Part shown: piece after piece, positions 35,101-45,424 of the stretch
Layout: each line of letters opens with the position of its first letter
Numbering within the stretch: the stretch's first letter is position 1
Source of the DNA: Panicum virgatum
Taxonomy: Eukaryota > Streptophyta > Magnoliopsida > Poales > Poaceae
Reading direction: 5' to 3'
DNA: 64,000 nt
Assembly (NCBI RefSeq): GCF_016808335.1
Contig: NC_053149.1
Span: 30,811,339-30,875,338 of the forward strand
Made by a program: the position numbers and the translations under genes
Notes under the pieces: model-generated
The model's input: only the letters and a program-made list of their open reading frames with translations
What the model was told of the DNA's origin: nothing
Databases searched by the model: none

Positions 35101-36396
35101 TTTGGAACCTTAGTTGCATGATCCTAGGTACCTATGCTTGAACACTAGTATGTGTAGGTCGCTAGTCGGCTATGCTAATGGTTCGGTAGAAGTCGAGTGA
35201 TTTCCTGTCACTCGCGAGCTCATAGGAGTTGAATGCTTACTACACACTGCAATATAAGGTTTACGGGCGGGGTTGTTGTACTTGTGATACCCCGTCTGTT
35301 TAGTCAAAATGGATAAGGTCGCGGTGTGTGGTAGTGGTGGTTAAGCGTTTGAACGTACTAACCACATGCCGAGAATATGGTAATCGGTAAGCTTAAGTAC
35401 CTGATGGAACCGGCCGTGGAACATACTCCCCACTGTCTGGTCTATGGTCACGCACGGGTGCAGGGCACCCTAGGACGGTGGGCCTGTTTCATGCCCGGGG
35501 AAAAAGGGGAAAAGTCGCGTGGGTGATTGCATTCCCCATGCGTGTGTTTAGGTCTGCCTGGCCAGGTTAATAAATTCGATTCGAATCGTCCGTCTCTCAC
35601 GGATATTGAGACTGCTTAACCCTTTTGCCACATAGAGTAAGAAGTGGAACAATGATGATGAGAAATATGGTTGAATGATGAAAAATAATTGCTTTCCACC
35701 ATGTATGCTTTAGGATAGATGCTAATGTAGAATGGTTAAGCATAATAGAACTTGAAAGCTAAAATCGGAAAATAAGGACTTACTGCTTTTCGGCAAAGAC
35801 AAACCCCTCAAGCCAAAAGCCTTGCATGTCTAGTTAGAAGGTTAGTTATATCCTAGTCGGGTAAGCCTTGCGGAGTATTAGTATACTCAGCCTTGCTTGT
35901 GGCTCAATTTTATTTCAGGTAATACTTTTGAGGACATGATTGCTAGCTCGACTTGGCCGTGTACCTTACCCCCTGGTTGGTCGGTGGAGTGGGATACGAC
36001 TCCGGCCAACGATGGCAATGCCGAGTGATGTCATGTACGGGCTTCATCATGACATCATGTATCGTCGTTTAGAACTCGTTTTATTTCCGCTGCAGTGAAC
36101 TCTGAACTACTTTCATTTCGAATTTCAAGTACCTTTCAAAGATTTTGAACTTGGTTTGTAATAATTAAGTTAAGACTCCGTAATGTAATATATTTGTGAA
36201 ATGTTGTACTCTCTGGACTCACCTTCGTGTGGGTTACATGTAAGCTTTGGGTTCGATCGACGCTCAGGTGGATTCTTCGGGACTTTACCCGACAGCACTG
36301 CCGAATTACTCCGTTTGAAGTGCGTGTTAGCTGGGATTGTCTTTAAGATGATGGTTAGCGCACTTGAGCCGGATTAATTAGGGCGGTACTGCCACA
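32118..36396 (+). mobile_element. S2: solo-LTR-like element nested in S1
   Basis: 4279 bp, TGTAACACC to TGCCACA, with the perfect duplication GCTAT (32113-32117 and 36397-36401). It has repeated AAGTTGTAG / CAACTTTCATGTT segments near the start, a GC-rich block (32600-33600), an exon-like segment (34872-35015), the stem-loop GAGTATTAGTATACTC (35873) and TTTCAG followed by a frame reading NTFED. The arrangement is shared with S3 and, partly, S4. No gag or pol domains. Large GC-rich open frames on both strands (for example 32608-33186) look like compositional artefacts. Confidence 0.87.
34872..35015 (+). other. exon-like segment of S2 with GC splice donor
   Basis: 144 nt between CATATAG and AAG|GCAAG. 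In phase 1 it encodes STTLPDGTYELVPESES, EAQVNLTEA and SEEPTAS. The same order of short motifs is present in S4 (232-384), with differences between them. Confidence 0.5.
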
Positions 36397-37589
36397 GCTA
36401 TAACACATGATGGCCCTTTTTAATTAATTTGATTAATGATATATGCAACTTAATTCTGAGAGTGACCCTCTATGTGGCTTCAGTGGTTCACGTCTTGTTA
36501 AAATTGGTTTTGTTAGAAACATGGTTTAGGGGGCCAGCACGGTGCTTACTGCCTGGTTGGCCACTCTCCATAAGGACTGGTTCATAGAGCGACAACCTGG
36601 GACAACAACGCTACCACAAGACTGGAATGGGACGGTCTTGGCTTACTAATTAGGTCATTTTGGTTCGGGAGTAACTTACCTGCGGGGCAAGAGGGGAGTC
36701 GAGCTTCAATGGTCCCTATGCTACGAGGCTGGTCTGTGTTGTCTTGTACCCCCTCGAGGTGGGCCCCATCATTGCATTGACTGAATCCTTAGCGGTTACA
36801 CCTTACCAACGTGTCCTTTGTAACGGCCTCGTAGTGAGTCGCTAGCCATCTCACCTAAGGAAGTGTGATGAACAACTAGGATAGCTCAAACTTGTGGGTA
36901 AAGATGTGCAACCTCTGCAGAGTGTAAAACTGGTATACTAGCCGTGCTCACGGTAATGAGCGGCCCAGATCCTCCTTTTGATTAGTGGGGTTATCTCCTT
37001 CCGACGAGGGAGGTGCCTCTCGGGGTTACCTTGGTGGTTTCGGTTTGGTTCTCAGTAGTAACATGATTAATTACTATGTAACTGGGTTTATGGTAAATTC
37101 ATCAACTTGTAGTAAATAGCTTTAATAAAATTTTGCCAAAACTTAAAAGCTAATGCAGTTGAGTCAGCCAACCTTTGAGCCTCATAGTTTGTGTTATACT
37201 TGTTGAGTACAAGTTGTGTACTCACCCTTGCCTCTTCTCTACTTTTTCCTCTTGGATACGCTGCTACTGCTCAGTTCCTGCCAACGCGAGGGAGTTCGCT
37301 CAGCGCTACCAGGACTACGAGGACTTCTAGGCGTTCATCTCCCAGTCGACGTCCCTGTGGCGCCCTGCTTAGCTTCGGATAGTTTTTATCGTATTTGTAC
37401 TTCGCTTCCGCTGTATCAGACATTTTGTCATTAATGTAATAAATAACATTCGTATTCGCTTTATTATATCTTTTACGTGATATGTGCTGTGATATACTGT
37501 TCATTCTGTTGTATATACGTGTGACTTGATCCTGGCACGTATATGATTGCTCGGTTTATGTCCTTTTATAAACCGGGTGTTACATAGAA

Positions 37590-37762
37590 GTAAGTGGGAA
37601 GGCCCTTACATAGTGCTTGACGCCGCCGATCACGGCGCGGTTACCCTCCAAGATGATGACGGGAACATCTTCAAGGTCAATGGCCAAAGACTTAAAGTGT
37701 TCCTAGAACAAGAAATGCCGAAACTCGAAGAAGTAGACGTCTTCAAGCTTTCCGAGATATGA
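37590..37762 (+). pseudogene. integrase C-terminal (GPY-type) segment of B after S1
   Basis: Immediately after S1 and its duplication the frame reads KWEGPYIVL, then HGAVTLQDDDGNIFKVNGQR, the GPY/F module that follows the integrase core in Ty3/gypsy elements. The upstream half of the module is at 29820-29866. The phase is kept across the insertion when one copy of TAGAA is discounted. It ends with a TGA at 37760. Confidence 0.85.
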
Positions 37763-38176
37763 AAAATCTCGTCTATGGTCTTCGCCAGACCCGAAACCAG
37801 CCTTATCTTGGGGTAGAACCCTTTTCTACTCTATTATTTTCTTCCCTTCCTACCCCTGGAAAAACTACCCCAAGAATTGAGGCCTACACATGATGAGAGA
37901 GCACCTGCCAGAAGACCGAAGCCTACACTTTAGATTGTGGGGCCGGCTGGCCTTGCCAGGGCCGCTCGGCCTTTGCCCAGGCCGCCCGGCCTCTCCTGGA
38001 CTCATTTCAGAGAGCCGTTGCACAGTAACGCTCCTCATCGGGTGAACATTCCACTTCTGAAGGAGTTGCACCGATCAGAGTTGATTTAAGTCGGGAGGCC
38101 TCTGCCTCCTTGCCACTCCACTCCTTTCCTGCAATCCAAGATCTCGCCCACCAATTCTTGAGCCAAGATCACGTCC

Positions 38177-38713
38177 ATGGCATCGCAATCCTCGCCCAGA
38201 ACTCCACAATCTACAGCCATGGACAGTTCCACTCCTTCTGCTCCCACCAAATCCATCCAGAGCCAAAGTTTGGATTACAACCTGCGGATCATCGAGCCAA
38301 TTCCCATGGCTGATACCATCACATTGCCGCCAGGCCAGCGAGCCGCTCCTCAGGCCGGTCGGCCTATGGGAGGCCGCCTAGCCTCCCCCTCGCGCCGGTC
38401 ATCTCCAGCTTGCGCGTCGTCACCCTCCAAAAGCCCTGCGTCAAGGGGCAATGGGTGGCTTCGTGCGTGCACTCCTGGACAGCCAACTATCGGGGTCCTT
38501 TCCCCATGGAAAGCCATCAGGAAACGTCTCGTGCCATCATCTTCCCGCGGCCATGTGATGCAAGTCGCTGCCATCCAGGCAGTGATGCCCAAGTCCCCGG
38601 TGTACACTCTGGCCAGACCAAGTCCACCATGCACTCGTGTGGTTGGACGGAAGGTCGGCCGCGGCAAAGGAGCTGTGCCTGCCATTGGATCGGGAGGAGA
38701 TGGAGTCCATTGA
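38177..38713 (+). CDS. unknown ORF of B in the envelope-like position
   Basis: A 178-codon open frame after integrase, Ser/Pro-rich with no recognised domain. It overlaps, in a different frame, the start of the coiled-coil ORF that ends at 39029. Athila elements often have an extra ORF at this place. It may be the broken N-terminal part of one such ORF joined to the next by a frameshift. I see no signal peptide or membrane segment. Confidence 0.3.
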   Translation: MASQSSPRTPQSTAMDSSTPSAPTKSIQSQSLDYNLRIIEPIPMADTITLPPGQRAAPQAGRPMGGRLASPSRRSSPACASSPSKSPASRGNGWLRACTPGQPTIGVLSPWKAIRKRLVPSSSRGHVMQVAAIQAVMPKSPVYTLARPSPPCTRVVGRKVGRGKGAVPAIGSGGDGVH

Positions 38714-39029
38714 CTCCAACCCAGGATCAGTGCAACGGTTCAGATCGCCACCACCGATCCAGGGTCCTCCGGAGATCCACGCCTACAAGGATAGGGACGA
38801 GGAGGAGGAGGAGGACAAGGACGATATCGCCGCACTCCGTGAGCAGCTCGCTGCTCTTAAACTCTGGCTCAACAACATGGATGAGCGGGTGGCAGAGTCC
38901 GAGATCGACCGGATGGATCTGGACGATAAGGTGGATACGCTGCGCAAGGCTGTTTATTCGAAGATCAAATGCCTTGCTAAGGCCACCGGGAACGAGGAGC
39001 TCTATCGAGCCCCCGACCCAAGGATCTAG
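38637..39029 (+). CDS. acidic coiled-coil ORF of B
   Basis: 130 codons. A run of Glu/Asp (RDEEEEEDKDD) is followed by IAALREQLAALKLWLNNMDE with leucines spaced as in a coiled coil, then DRMDLDDKVDTLRK. The likely real start is within the overlap with the previous ORF. Similar acidic ends occur in the third ORF of N (11632). Function unknown; it could be a structural or RNA-binding accessory protein. Confidence 0.4.
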   Translation: MWLDGRSAAAKELCLPLDREEMESIDSNPGSVQRFRSPPPIQGPPEIHAYKDRDEEEEEDKDDIAALREQLAALKLWLNNMDERVAESEIDRMDLDDKVDTLRKAVYSKIKCLAKATGNEELYRAPDPRI

Positions 39030-40505
39030 GTCTAGATAGGGAGGATAGAATAAGTAGATTAGGTGTAGGTGCTGCTTTGTTTCCTTTATTTTGTTTCCCT
39101 TCTCCAGCACCTTAGTTTGATTTCATAAAATTTTGAATTGAATAAAATAAGTTTCCCCATGTCATGTTTGTGGTTGGGACACACTTGTGTGCAAACCACA
39201 CCCTTGTTCTCACATTCTGCGAAGTACCCAGGAATCTACAGCACACACAATGACTGGAGAGCACCAGAAAAAGTTGAGAGCATTTCGCTGCAGAAAAGAC
39301 CAGGAGGCCAAATCTAGGCCGATCGGCATAGCAATTCTGCAATCTGCTGCAACACCAAACGGATTTGTGACACGCGTAGCACAACGGATACCATGCAACA
39401 GGCCGTTTGTAGAACGGTGGAAGATTAGGCCGCCCGGCCCCACTGTCAGTGAAACACCGAGATCTTTCTCGTGCTGCAGGTTTGCAACTCCTATAGCTCA
39501 CTTCTCTAAAAGATCAGTTCAAATTGTGCCTGGTTTAATACAAACTAAAATTTGAACAAGAACTTAGAGAAAGATGAAATCATTTCATGAAAATCAACTT
39601 GTGCCTAAGTCTTATTTCTCATGCAAGTATTTACATGCCTTTGGAACTTAACTATGTTAGGATCATCAGATCTTTTGTTTATTGACTCTTATGATACTTT
39701 GATCCAAAGTCATGCTTGCTCTAATTCAAGGACTTGGAGGTATTTATATTGAAAACAAAAATCATGGCAACTCCCTTATGCTCAAACACCACCAATGCCA
39801 CATATATACATGAGAGTAGTTTCTATGATTCCACATAGCTATCTTGTACATTTTGAGCTTGTTCAAACCTATTGCCTCTCAAGTTATGCTATGCACATTC
39901 CTTACTTTGATCATACACGTACACGACATCAATCACTGTCCATCATGATCAATCATACAAAAGCTCGTCATCCCCCTGAAACAAAAAGAAAACAAGTAAA
40001 GTGAGTCATCATGCTCATGGATCCTTGTTCGTAAAAAAAGAAGAGAGAGAGAGAAGAAAGAAAGGGGAAGATGATAAGAGCAAGCGTATAGATGACGGAC
40101 AAGTGTCGTTGTTTACACATGCACATGATCAAAGTATTTGAATGGCATTTGCAACTTAGAGACACTTTGTTTGAGCTTGCAAAATAAATGGTAAAGATGA
40201 GCACATACCTTTGCTATCATACAAAAGAAAGAGGCTTTGGCTTGAGAGAATCATACACCATGAGCATCCAAGAGTTAGCCTTATTTCGAAAAAAAATCTG
40301 AAAACCCTCCAAGCTCCGAGAAGAAAGACTTGCATTGATTCTTGGTGACAAGTTCTAAGGATCAATAGACAAAGATGAAGATGTTAGCCACCTGGAATCC
40401 AAGGAATGCAAAGAAAGGTAAGAAATAATTCTAATGCATAGTTTGAGTTCATGAAACCAGTCTTCGCTCTTTTCTCGACCTTATTGCTTGGGGCGGGCAA
40501 AGTCT

Positions 40506-40518
40506 GGCTGTGGGGGTG
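40506..40518 (+). promoter_or_regulatory. polypurine tract of B
   Basis: GGCTGTGGGGGTG lies directly before the 3' LTR start TGTTGGCAG. Confidence 0.65.
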
Positions 40519-42001
40519 TGTTGGCAGTCGATATTGATGATTTTCGCTGCCAACGCCCTGCCTGATTTCATGAAATATAGGCCATAACCATTATTACTAA
40601 TGAGTTCCATAAGTTTTGGTGTTTATTTGACTTCAGGAACAACATATCCAAATTTGACCCAAAACGGACGCTGTTTGGACCGGAAGGCTCGAATCCGGTC
40701 TATCGGCATACTTTCGGTGGAATCTTGGCATGAAACTTTACCAAAGTCACATAGAGGGCGAATTCAAGCCATTTCAATGGGTTGGACCCAGAAGTACACA
40801 ACTTGGACCCCGAAGGCTTGGACCCATATCCAAAAGAGAAACCAACCTGGGCCATGGTTAAGTATGCAACATCCACCCTATCCAAGATTGATCCATGGCC
40901 AGAGAGGAATGTGTCAGAGCAACGGAGGACCGAGTGGCCGCTGGAGGTAGGCCGCCCAGCTCAAGACGGAGTCGGTTGATCAAACCGCCTGAAGGACCGA
41001 CCTCCGAAAGCAATCAGGACCGGCCCACAGGAAGGCGGTGACACGTGGAGGCAGGGCCAGGCCGGCCGGTCTAGCCCAGGCCGCCCGGCCCCACTTTCCA
41101 GTGTCTCATCTCCAGCCTTCACATAGAAGTCAAGCACTGCCTCCACTGTTGCTTACAACCGGCACTACCTGAATTAACCGTCGAGAACCAAACTTGGCAC
41201 ACTATAAATAGGACCACCCTCACCTCACTTGTAACACACCTTTGGAGCTTGAGTGCCTCATAGTTTTAGTTTCATTCTTAGTAGAATAGGGAGAGTGTGA
41301 GGTGAGAGCTTTGGCGGAAGCCAGGCTAAAGGGGCGGAGTCGAGTTCTCTCAACCTTACCCCATCTTGTACCCACCTCAGGGGAATCTTATAATCAAGTA
41401 AGTTTTCCTCGCTTATCTTTAGTTTCTCGCTAGTTTACTTTTTACTTAAGTTACTTGCTTAGTTACTCTCTTTGATCTGTGGGATCCCATGTCTGCGTAG
41501 ATAGCAAGTTCTATCCATTTGGGGTTTCTTCTTGCCTTAGCGCGAGGTGGAAGTCAGTAACTCGATAGTTTAGGCGTGTTGCTTAGGCTTGGTTAGTTAC
41601 CTCGGGTTGTGTTCCACCCCCCGGTACTGCAGTGGTTGGTGGCAAGTGGTGATAGCCTTGTCCGTCCCTAGTAGTCCACCACGTTCTTGTGCTTTCATAG
41701 CAGTAGTTGCCGAAGGAATGTTGGGCCCCCTCTCATCCCTTTTTGTGCCCTTCTCTTAGGCCGCCGAAGCAGATCAAGTTAGTAGCTTTTCAAGTTATCT
41801 TAGTAATTAGGATTCTATCTAGAGATAAGCCCTTTACCCTCGTACCTCCGCTCCTTGGCGGGTCCGGCTGAATCGCTACAGACCACTAGTCAAAGCTTAT
41901 CGTTCCTTGGATTCGATATCACAGGCTTACTCACCTGGTGAAAGCTACAATCTGTCTCTGTGCGCTTGCGGAGTAATTCGTTAGGCTAAGGAGTGCCAAC
42001 A
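40519..42001 (+). repeat. 3' LTR of B
   Basis: 1483 bp, TGTTGGCAG to GTGCCAACA, followed by the duplication TGGGA (42002-42006). TATA box TATAAATA at 41203-41210. The first 35 bp pair TTGGCAG with CTGCCAA. It is the complete reference copy for the damaged LTR at 22399-25527. Confidence 0.92.
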
Positions 42002-42422
42002 TGGGACTAACCCCAAAATCTATAGGAAGACCAAGCTTATATGCATTCTCATTTACTCGTTGTAGCACTTTAAAAGGTCCATCAGCTCTAGGCATCAACT
42101 TAGATTTTCTCAATTCAGAAAACCTTTCCTTTCTCAAATGTAACCAAACCAAATCTCCCGGTTCAAAAGTGAATTGCCTCCTTCCTTTATCACCAGCAAC
42201 CTTATACTTAGCATTCATGCGTTCTTTGTTTTCTTTAGTTGTTGCATGTAGTTTTAACATCAATTCAGCACGCTGCGTCGCATCAAAGTTCAATTTTTCA
42301 GAAGTTGGCAAATGCATTAAATTAATAGGAGCACGAGGAATTAGGCCATAAACAATCTGAAAAGGACACGTCTTTGTAGTAGGGTGCAGCAAATTATTAT
42401 AAGCAAACTCAATGTGAGGCAA
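42002..42422 (-). pseudogene. integrase C-terminal part of C, next to element B
   Basis: On the minus strand it reads [63 protein letters not shown], and ends LPIDFGVSP at the insertion point. The frame differs by a small deletion near 42415 from the upstream integrase. It continues at 22398. Confidence 0.85.
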
Positions 42423-44688
42423 ACAATCTTCCCATTTTAATGTTCTTCTTTAAAATAGCCCTCGACATTGTTGACAAAGTTCGATTCACTACTTTAGTTT
42501 GACTATTTGTTTGGGGATGACAAGTGGTAGAAAACAAAAGCTTGGTCCCCAACTTTGCCCATAAGGTTCTCCAAAAGTGGCTAAGAAATTTAGCATCTTG
42601 ATCTGAAAAAATGATATTTGGCACACCATACAAACGCACAATTTCCCGAAAGAACAAATCAGCAATATTTGTAACATCATCTATCTTATGACAAGGTATG
42701 AAGTGTGCCATCTTTGAAAATCTATCAACCACCACAAAAATGCTATCACGCCCTTTCCTAGTACGAGGCAAACCAACCACAAAATCCATAGATGTATCCC
42801 CCCAAGGAACACTAGGAACAGGTAAAGGCATATATAAACCGTGGGGGTTTAGTCGAGACATAGCCTTTTGACATGTGGTGCAGTGAGCAACAAATCTCGC
42901 CACGTCTCTTCTCATCTTTGGCCAAAAGAAATGACCACCAAGGATGTCCTCCATCTTCTTTGCTCCAAAATGTCCCATCAATCCACCTCCATGTGCTTCC
43001 TGTAGCAGCAACAAATGAATAGAGCTAGCTGGAATGCATAGCTTGTTAGCTCTAAACACAAAACCATCATTAACCACAAATTTATTCCATGCTCTACCCT
43101 CTTTACAATGAAGCAACACATCTTTAAAATTGTCATCATGCATGTATTGCTCCTTAATTGTTTCCAGACCAAAGATCTTGTAATCTAGTTGTGTTAGCAA
43201 AGTATGCCTCCTACACAAAGCATCAGCAATGACATTCTCTTTCCCTTTCTTGTGTTTGATGACATAGGGAAAAGACTCAATTAATTCAACCCACTTAGCA
43301 TGCCTGCGGTTCAGCTTTCCTTGACTACGAATATGCTTCAAAGATTCATGATCAGAATGTATGACAAATTCCTTGGGCCAAAGATAATGCTGCCATGTTT
43401 CTAATTTTCGCACAACAGCATACAATTCCTTATCATAAGTAGAATAATTCAGAGCAGGACAACTCAATTTCTCACTAAAATATGCAACGGGTTTTCTTTC
43501 TTGTAACAAAACACCACCCAATCCAATCCCACTAGCATCGCATTCCAGCTCAAAAGTCTTACTAAAATCAGGAAGTTGGAGGAGAGGTGCATGTGTCAAC
43601 TTATCTTTCAAAATATTGAAGGAGTTCTCTTGCGCATCGCCCCAAGAAAAAGAAACTCCCTTCTTTGTTAATTCATGCAATGGTGCAGCAATGGTGCTGA
43701 AATCCTGCATGAAGCGACGATAAAATCCAGCAAGTCCCAAAAAGCTTCTCACTTGGGTGATGGTCTAGGGGATAGGCCCCCCCTGAATGGCCTCCACTTT
43801 AGCTTGCTCAACTTCAATTCCCTGTGGAGTGACAACAAAGCCAAGAAAAGATACTCGATCCGTGCAAAAGGTGCACTTCTCAAGATTACCAAAAAGACGT
43901 GCATCACGTAGAGTAGCAAAAACAACACTCAAATGATCAAGATGTTCATCCATTGATTTGTTGTAGATCAATATATCATCAAAGTAGACAATAACAAATT
44001 TTCCAATGAAAGGACGCAAAACTTCATTCATTAATCTCATGAAAGTGCTAGGTGCATTAGTTAACCCAAATGGCATGACTAACCACTCATATAGCCCGAA
44101 CTTAGTTTTGAAAGTAGTTTTCCATTCATCTCCCAATTTCATGCGAATTTGGTGGTAACCACTACGCAAATCAACTTTCAAAAATACAACAGCACCACTC
44201 AATTCATCAAGCATATCATCCAAGCGGGGAATTGGATGTCGATAGTGAATGGTGATGTTATTAATTGCTCTACAATCCACACACATACGACATGATCCAT
44301 CTTTCTTTGGCAATAAAAGAACCGGAACAGCACAAGGGCTAAGAGACTCACGGATGTAACCTTTGTCAAGCAATTCCTACACTTGACACTGAATCTCTTT
44401 GGTTTCTTCCGGGTTGGTCCTATATGGCGCATGGTTTGGCAATGAAGCACCAGGAATGAGGTCAATCTGGTGCTCGATCCCTCGAAGTGGGGGTAGCCCC
44501 GGTGGTACATCACTTGGGAACACATCAGCATATTCCTTCAAAATGTTAGCAATAGTAGGAGGCAAAGAATGCTGCACATCGTGAAGGGAAACCAAAGCAT
44601 CTTCGTAAACCAAAGCATAGACAACTAATTTGGAGGTGACCAGTTCATAAATATCAGATTTAGTAGCTAGCATGCATTTTCCCTTCAA
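42409..44688 (-). pseudogene. RT, RNase H and integrase of C
   Basis: A single frame on the minus strand with stops at 44374-44376 and 43765-43767. [39 protein letters not shown] and the active-site YFDDIL. RNase [14 protein letters not shown] and YDKELYAVV. Integrase: zinc domain with HGGGLMGHF and CTTCQK, catalytic Asp in SMDFVVGL and FSDQDAKF, and a Gly-to-Ser, Glu-to-Lys changed stretch ([10 protein letters not shown]) where the catalytic Glu should be, so integrase would be inactive even without the stops. A frameshift follows at about 42415. Style is that of CRM-like chromoviruses. Confidence 0.88.
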
Positions 44689-44690
44689 AG

Positions 44691-45424
44691 TTATCTCTCT
44701 TTTTGGATCAAAGTTATCTCTATTTTCTTGGCTCTAGCGACATCATCTTGCATAACTGCTTCAGGTGACATAGGGTGCAACACAATCTTTTTATCATGGT
44801 ATAAGAAAGAGTACTGATTTGATCTACCATGATGCATAGAATCTCTATCAAATTGCCATGGTCGACCTAGCAAGATACTACAAGCTTGCATAGGCACAAC
44901 ATCACATTCAACAACATCTTTATAGGATCCAATGGCAAAATTGATTCGCACAAGCTTAGTTACCTTTGTCTTACCAATGTGGATGCGATTTGGTGGAGAG
45001 TGCAAGTTTCTCCACCATGTCGTTGTTGGCCAAGTTGTTGCAGCTACCGCCATCAATGATCATGCGACACGAACACGCTTTAATGACACACTTTGTTTGG
45101 AACAAGGTGTGGCACTGCTTTCTCCATTTGTGCGCTCAACACTCGCTGCACAATTAGGCTCTCATAGTGGTCGGCTTCTGCTGCATTAATATGTTCTTCC
45201 GAGCAGCCCTCACTTCTTGCATGGTTAGCCGCAAGCAATGCAAGTGTATCTTCATCAAGTTCACTAGCAGATGAGTACTCACCATCATTTTTGACCACCA
45301 AAACACGCTTGCTTGGGCAGTCACGTATGACATGTCCAAATCCCTTGCAGCGGTGGTACTGAATGTCTCTTGTTCTGCCCATGGATGCCACTGATGAAGT
45401 GGTTGCAGCGGGTTTTTACGTAGT
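44691..45424 (-). pseudogene. zinc-knuckle and protease region of C, frameshifted
   Basis: Frames at 45391-45080 and 45056-44691 together cover the end of gag and the protease. The knuckle reads YHRCKGFGHVIRDC, a CCHC motif whose first Cys has become Tyr. Near 45055 the minus strand encodes IIDGGSCNNLA, the D-G-G form of the protease active site, but a frame break lies next to it. Downstream VVPMQACSILLGRPWQFD is the typical protease C-terminal motif. Confidence 0.75.

Larger units (their letters stand above)
29867..37584 (+). mobile_element. S1: solo-LTR-like element inserted in the integrase of B
   Basis: Starts TGTAACACCC and ends GGGTGTTACA, flanked by the perfect 5-bp duplication TAGAA (29862-29866 and 37585-37589). 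Removing S2, the outer element is about 3.4 kb, a size seen for long LTRs of chromoviruses such as the Tekay group, so a solo LTR is the simplest reading. It has a TATA-like CCCTATAAGTAGG at 30571, a GC-rich block (30180-31440), an exon-like segment (31878-31967), a stem-loop GAGTAC...GTACTC (37204) and a terminal open segment ending in YEDF and a stop (37331). No gag or pol. The long GC-rich open frames on both strands are not credible genes. Confidence 0.85.
37763..40505 (+). other. 3' region of B with a short third ORF
   Basis: Besides the two overlapping ORFs described separately (38177-39029) this stretch is non-coding. It has GGCCGG-type clusters at 37940-37995, 38350-38385 and 39430, and an A-rich tract with an AACAAG...CTTGTT stem-loop near 39992-40030. 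Short phrases resemble the 3' regions of G and T. Confidence 0.5.
22399..42001 (+). mobile_element. B: Athila-like Ty3/gypsy retrotransposon with nested insertions
   Basis: LTRs 22399-25527 (containing S3) and 40519-42001, flanked by the perfect duplication TGGGA (22394-22398 and 42002-42006). Inside: perfect tRNA-Asp primer site, gag, protease region, RT with FMDDF, RNase H, integrase with HHCC and DDE motifs, a short third ORF and a polypurine tract. The integrase C-terminal region is split by S1 (29867-37584). Without S1 and S3 the element would be about 10 kb. All genes carry stops or frameshifts. It is inserted in the integrase of element C. Confidence 0.93.
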
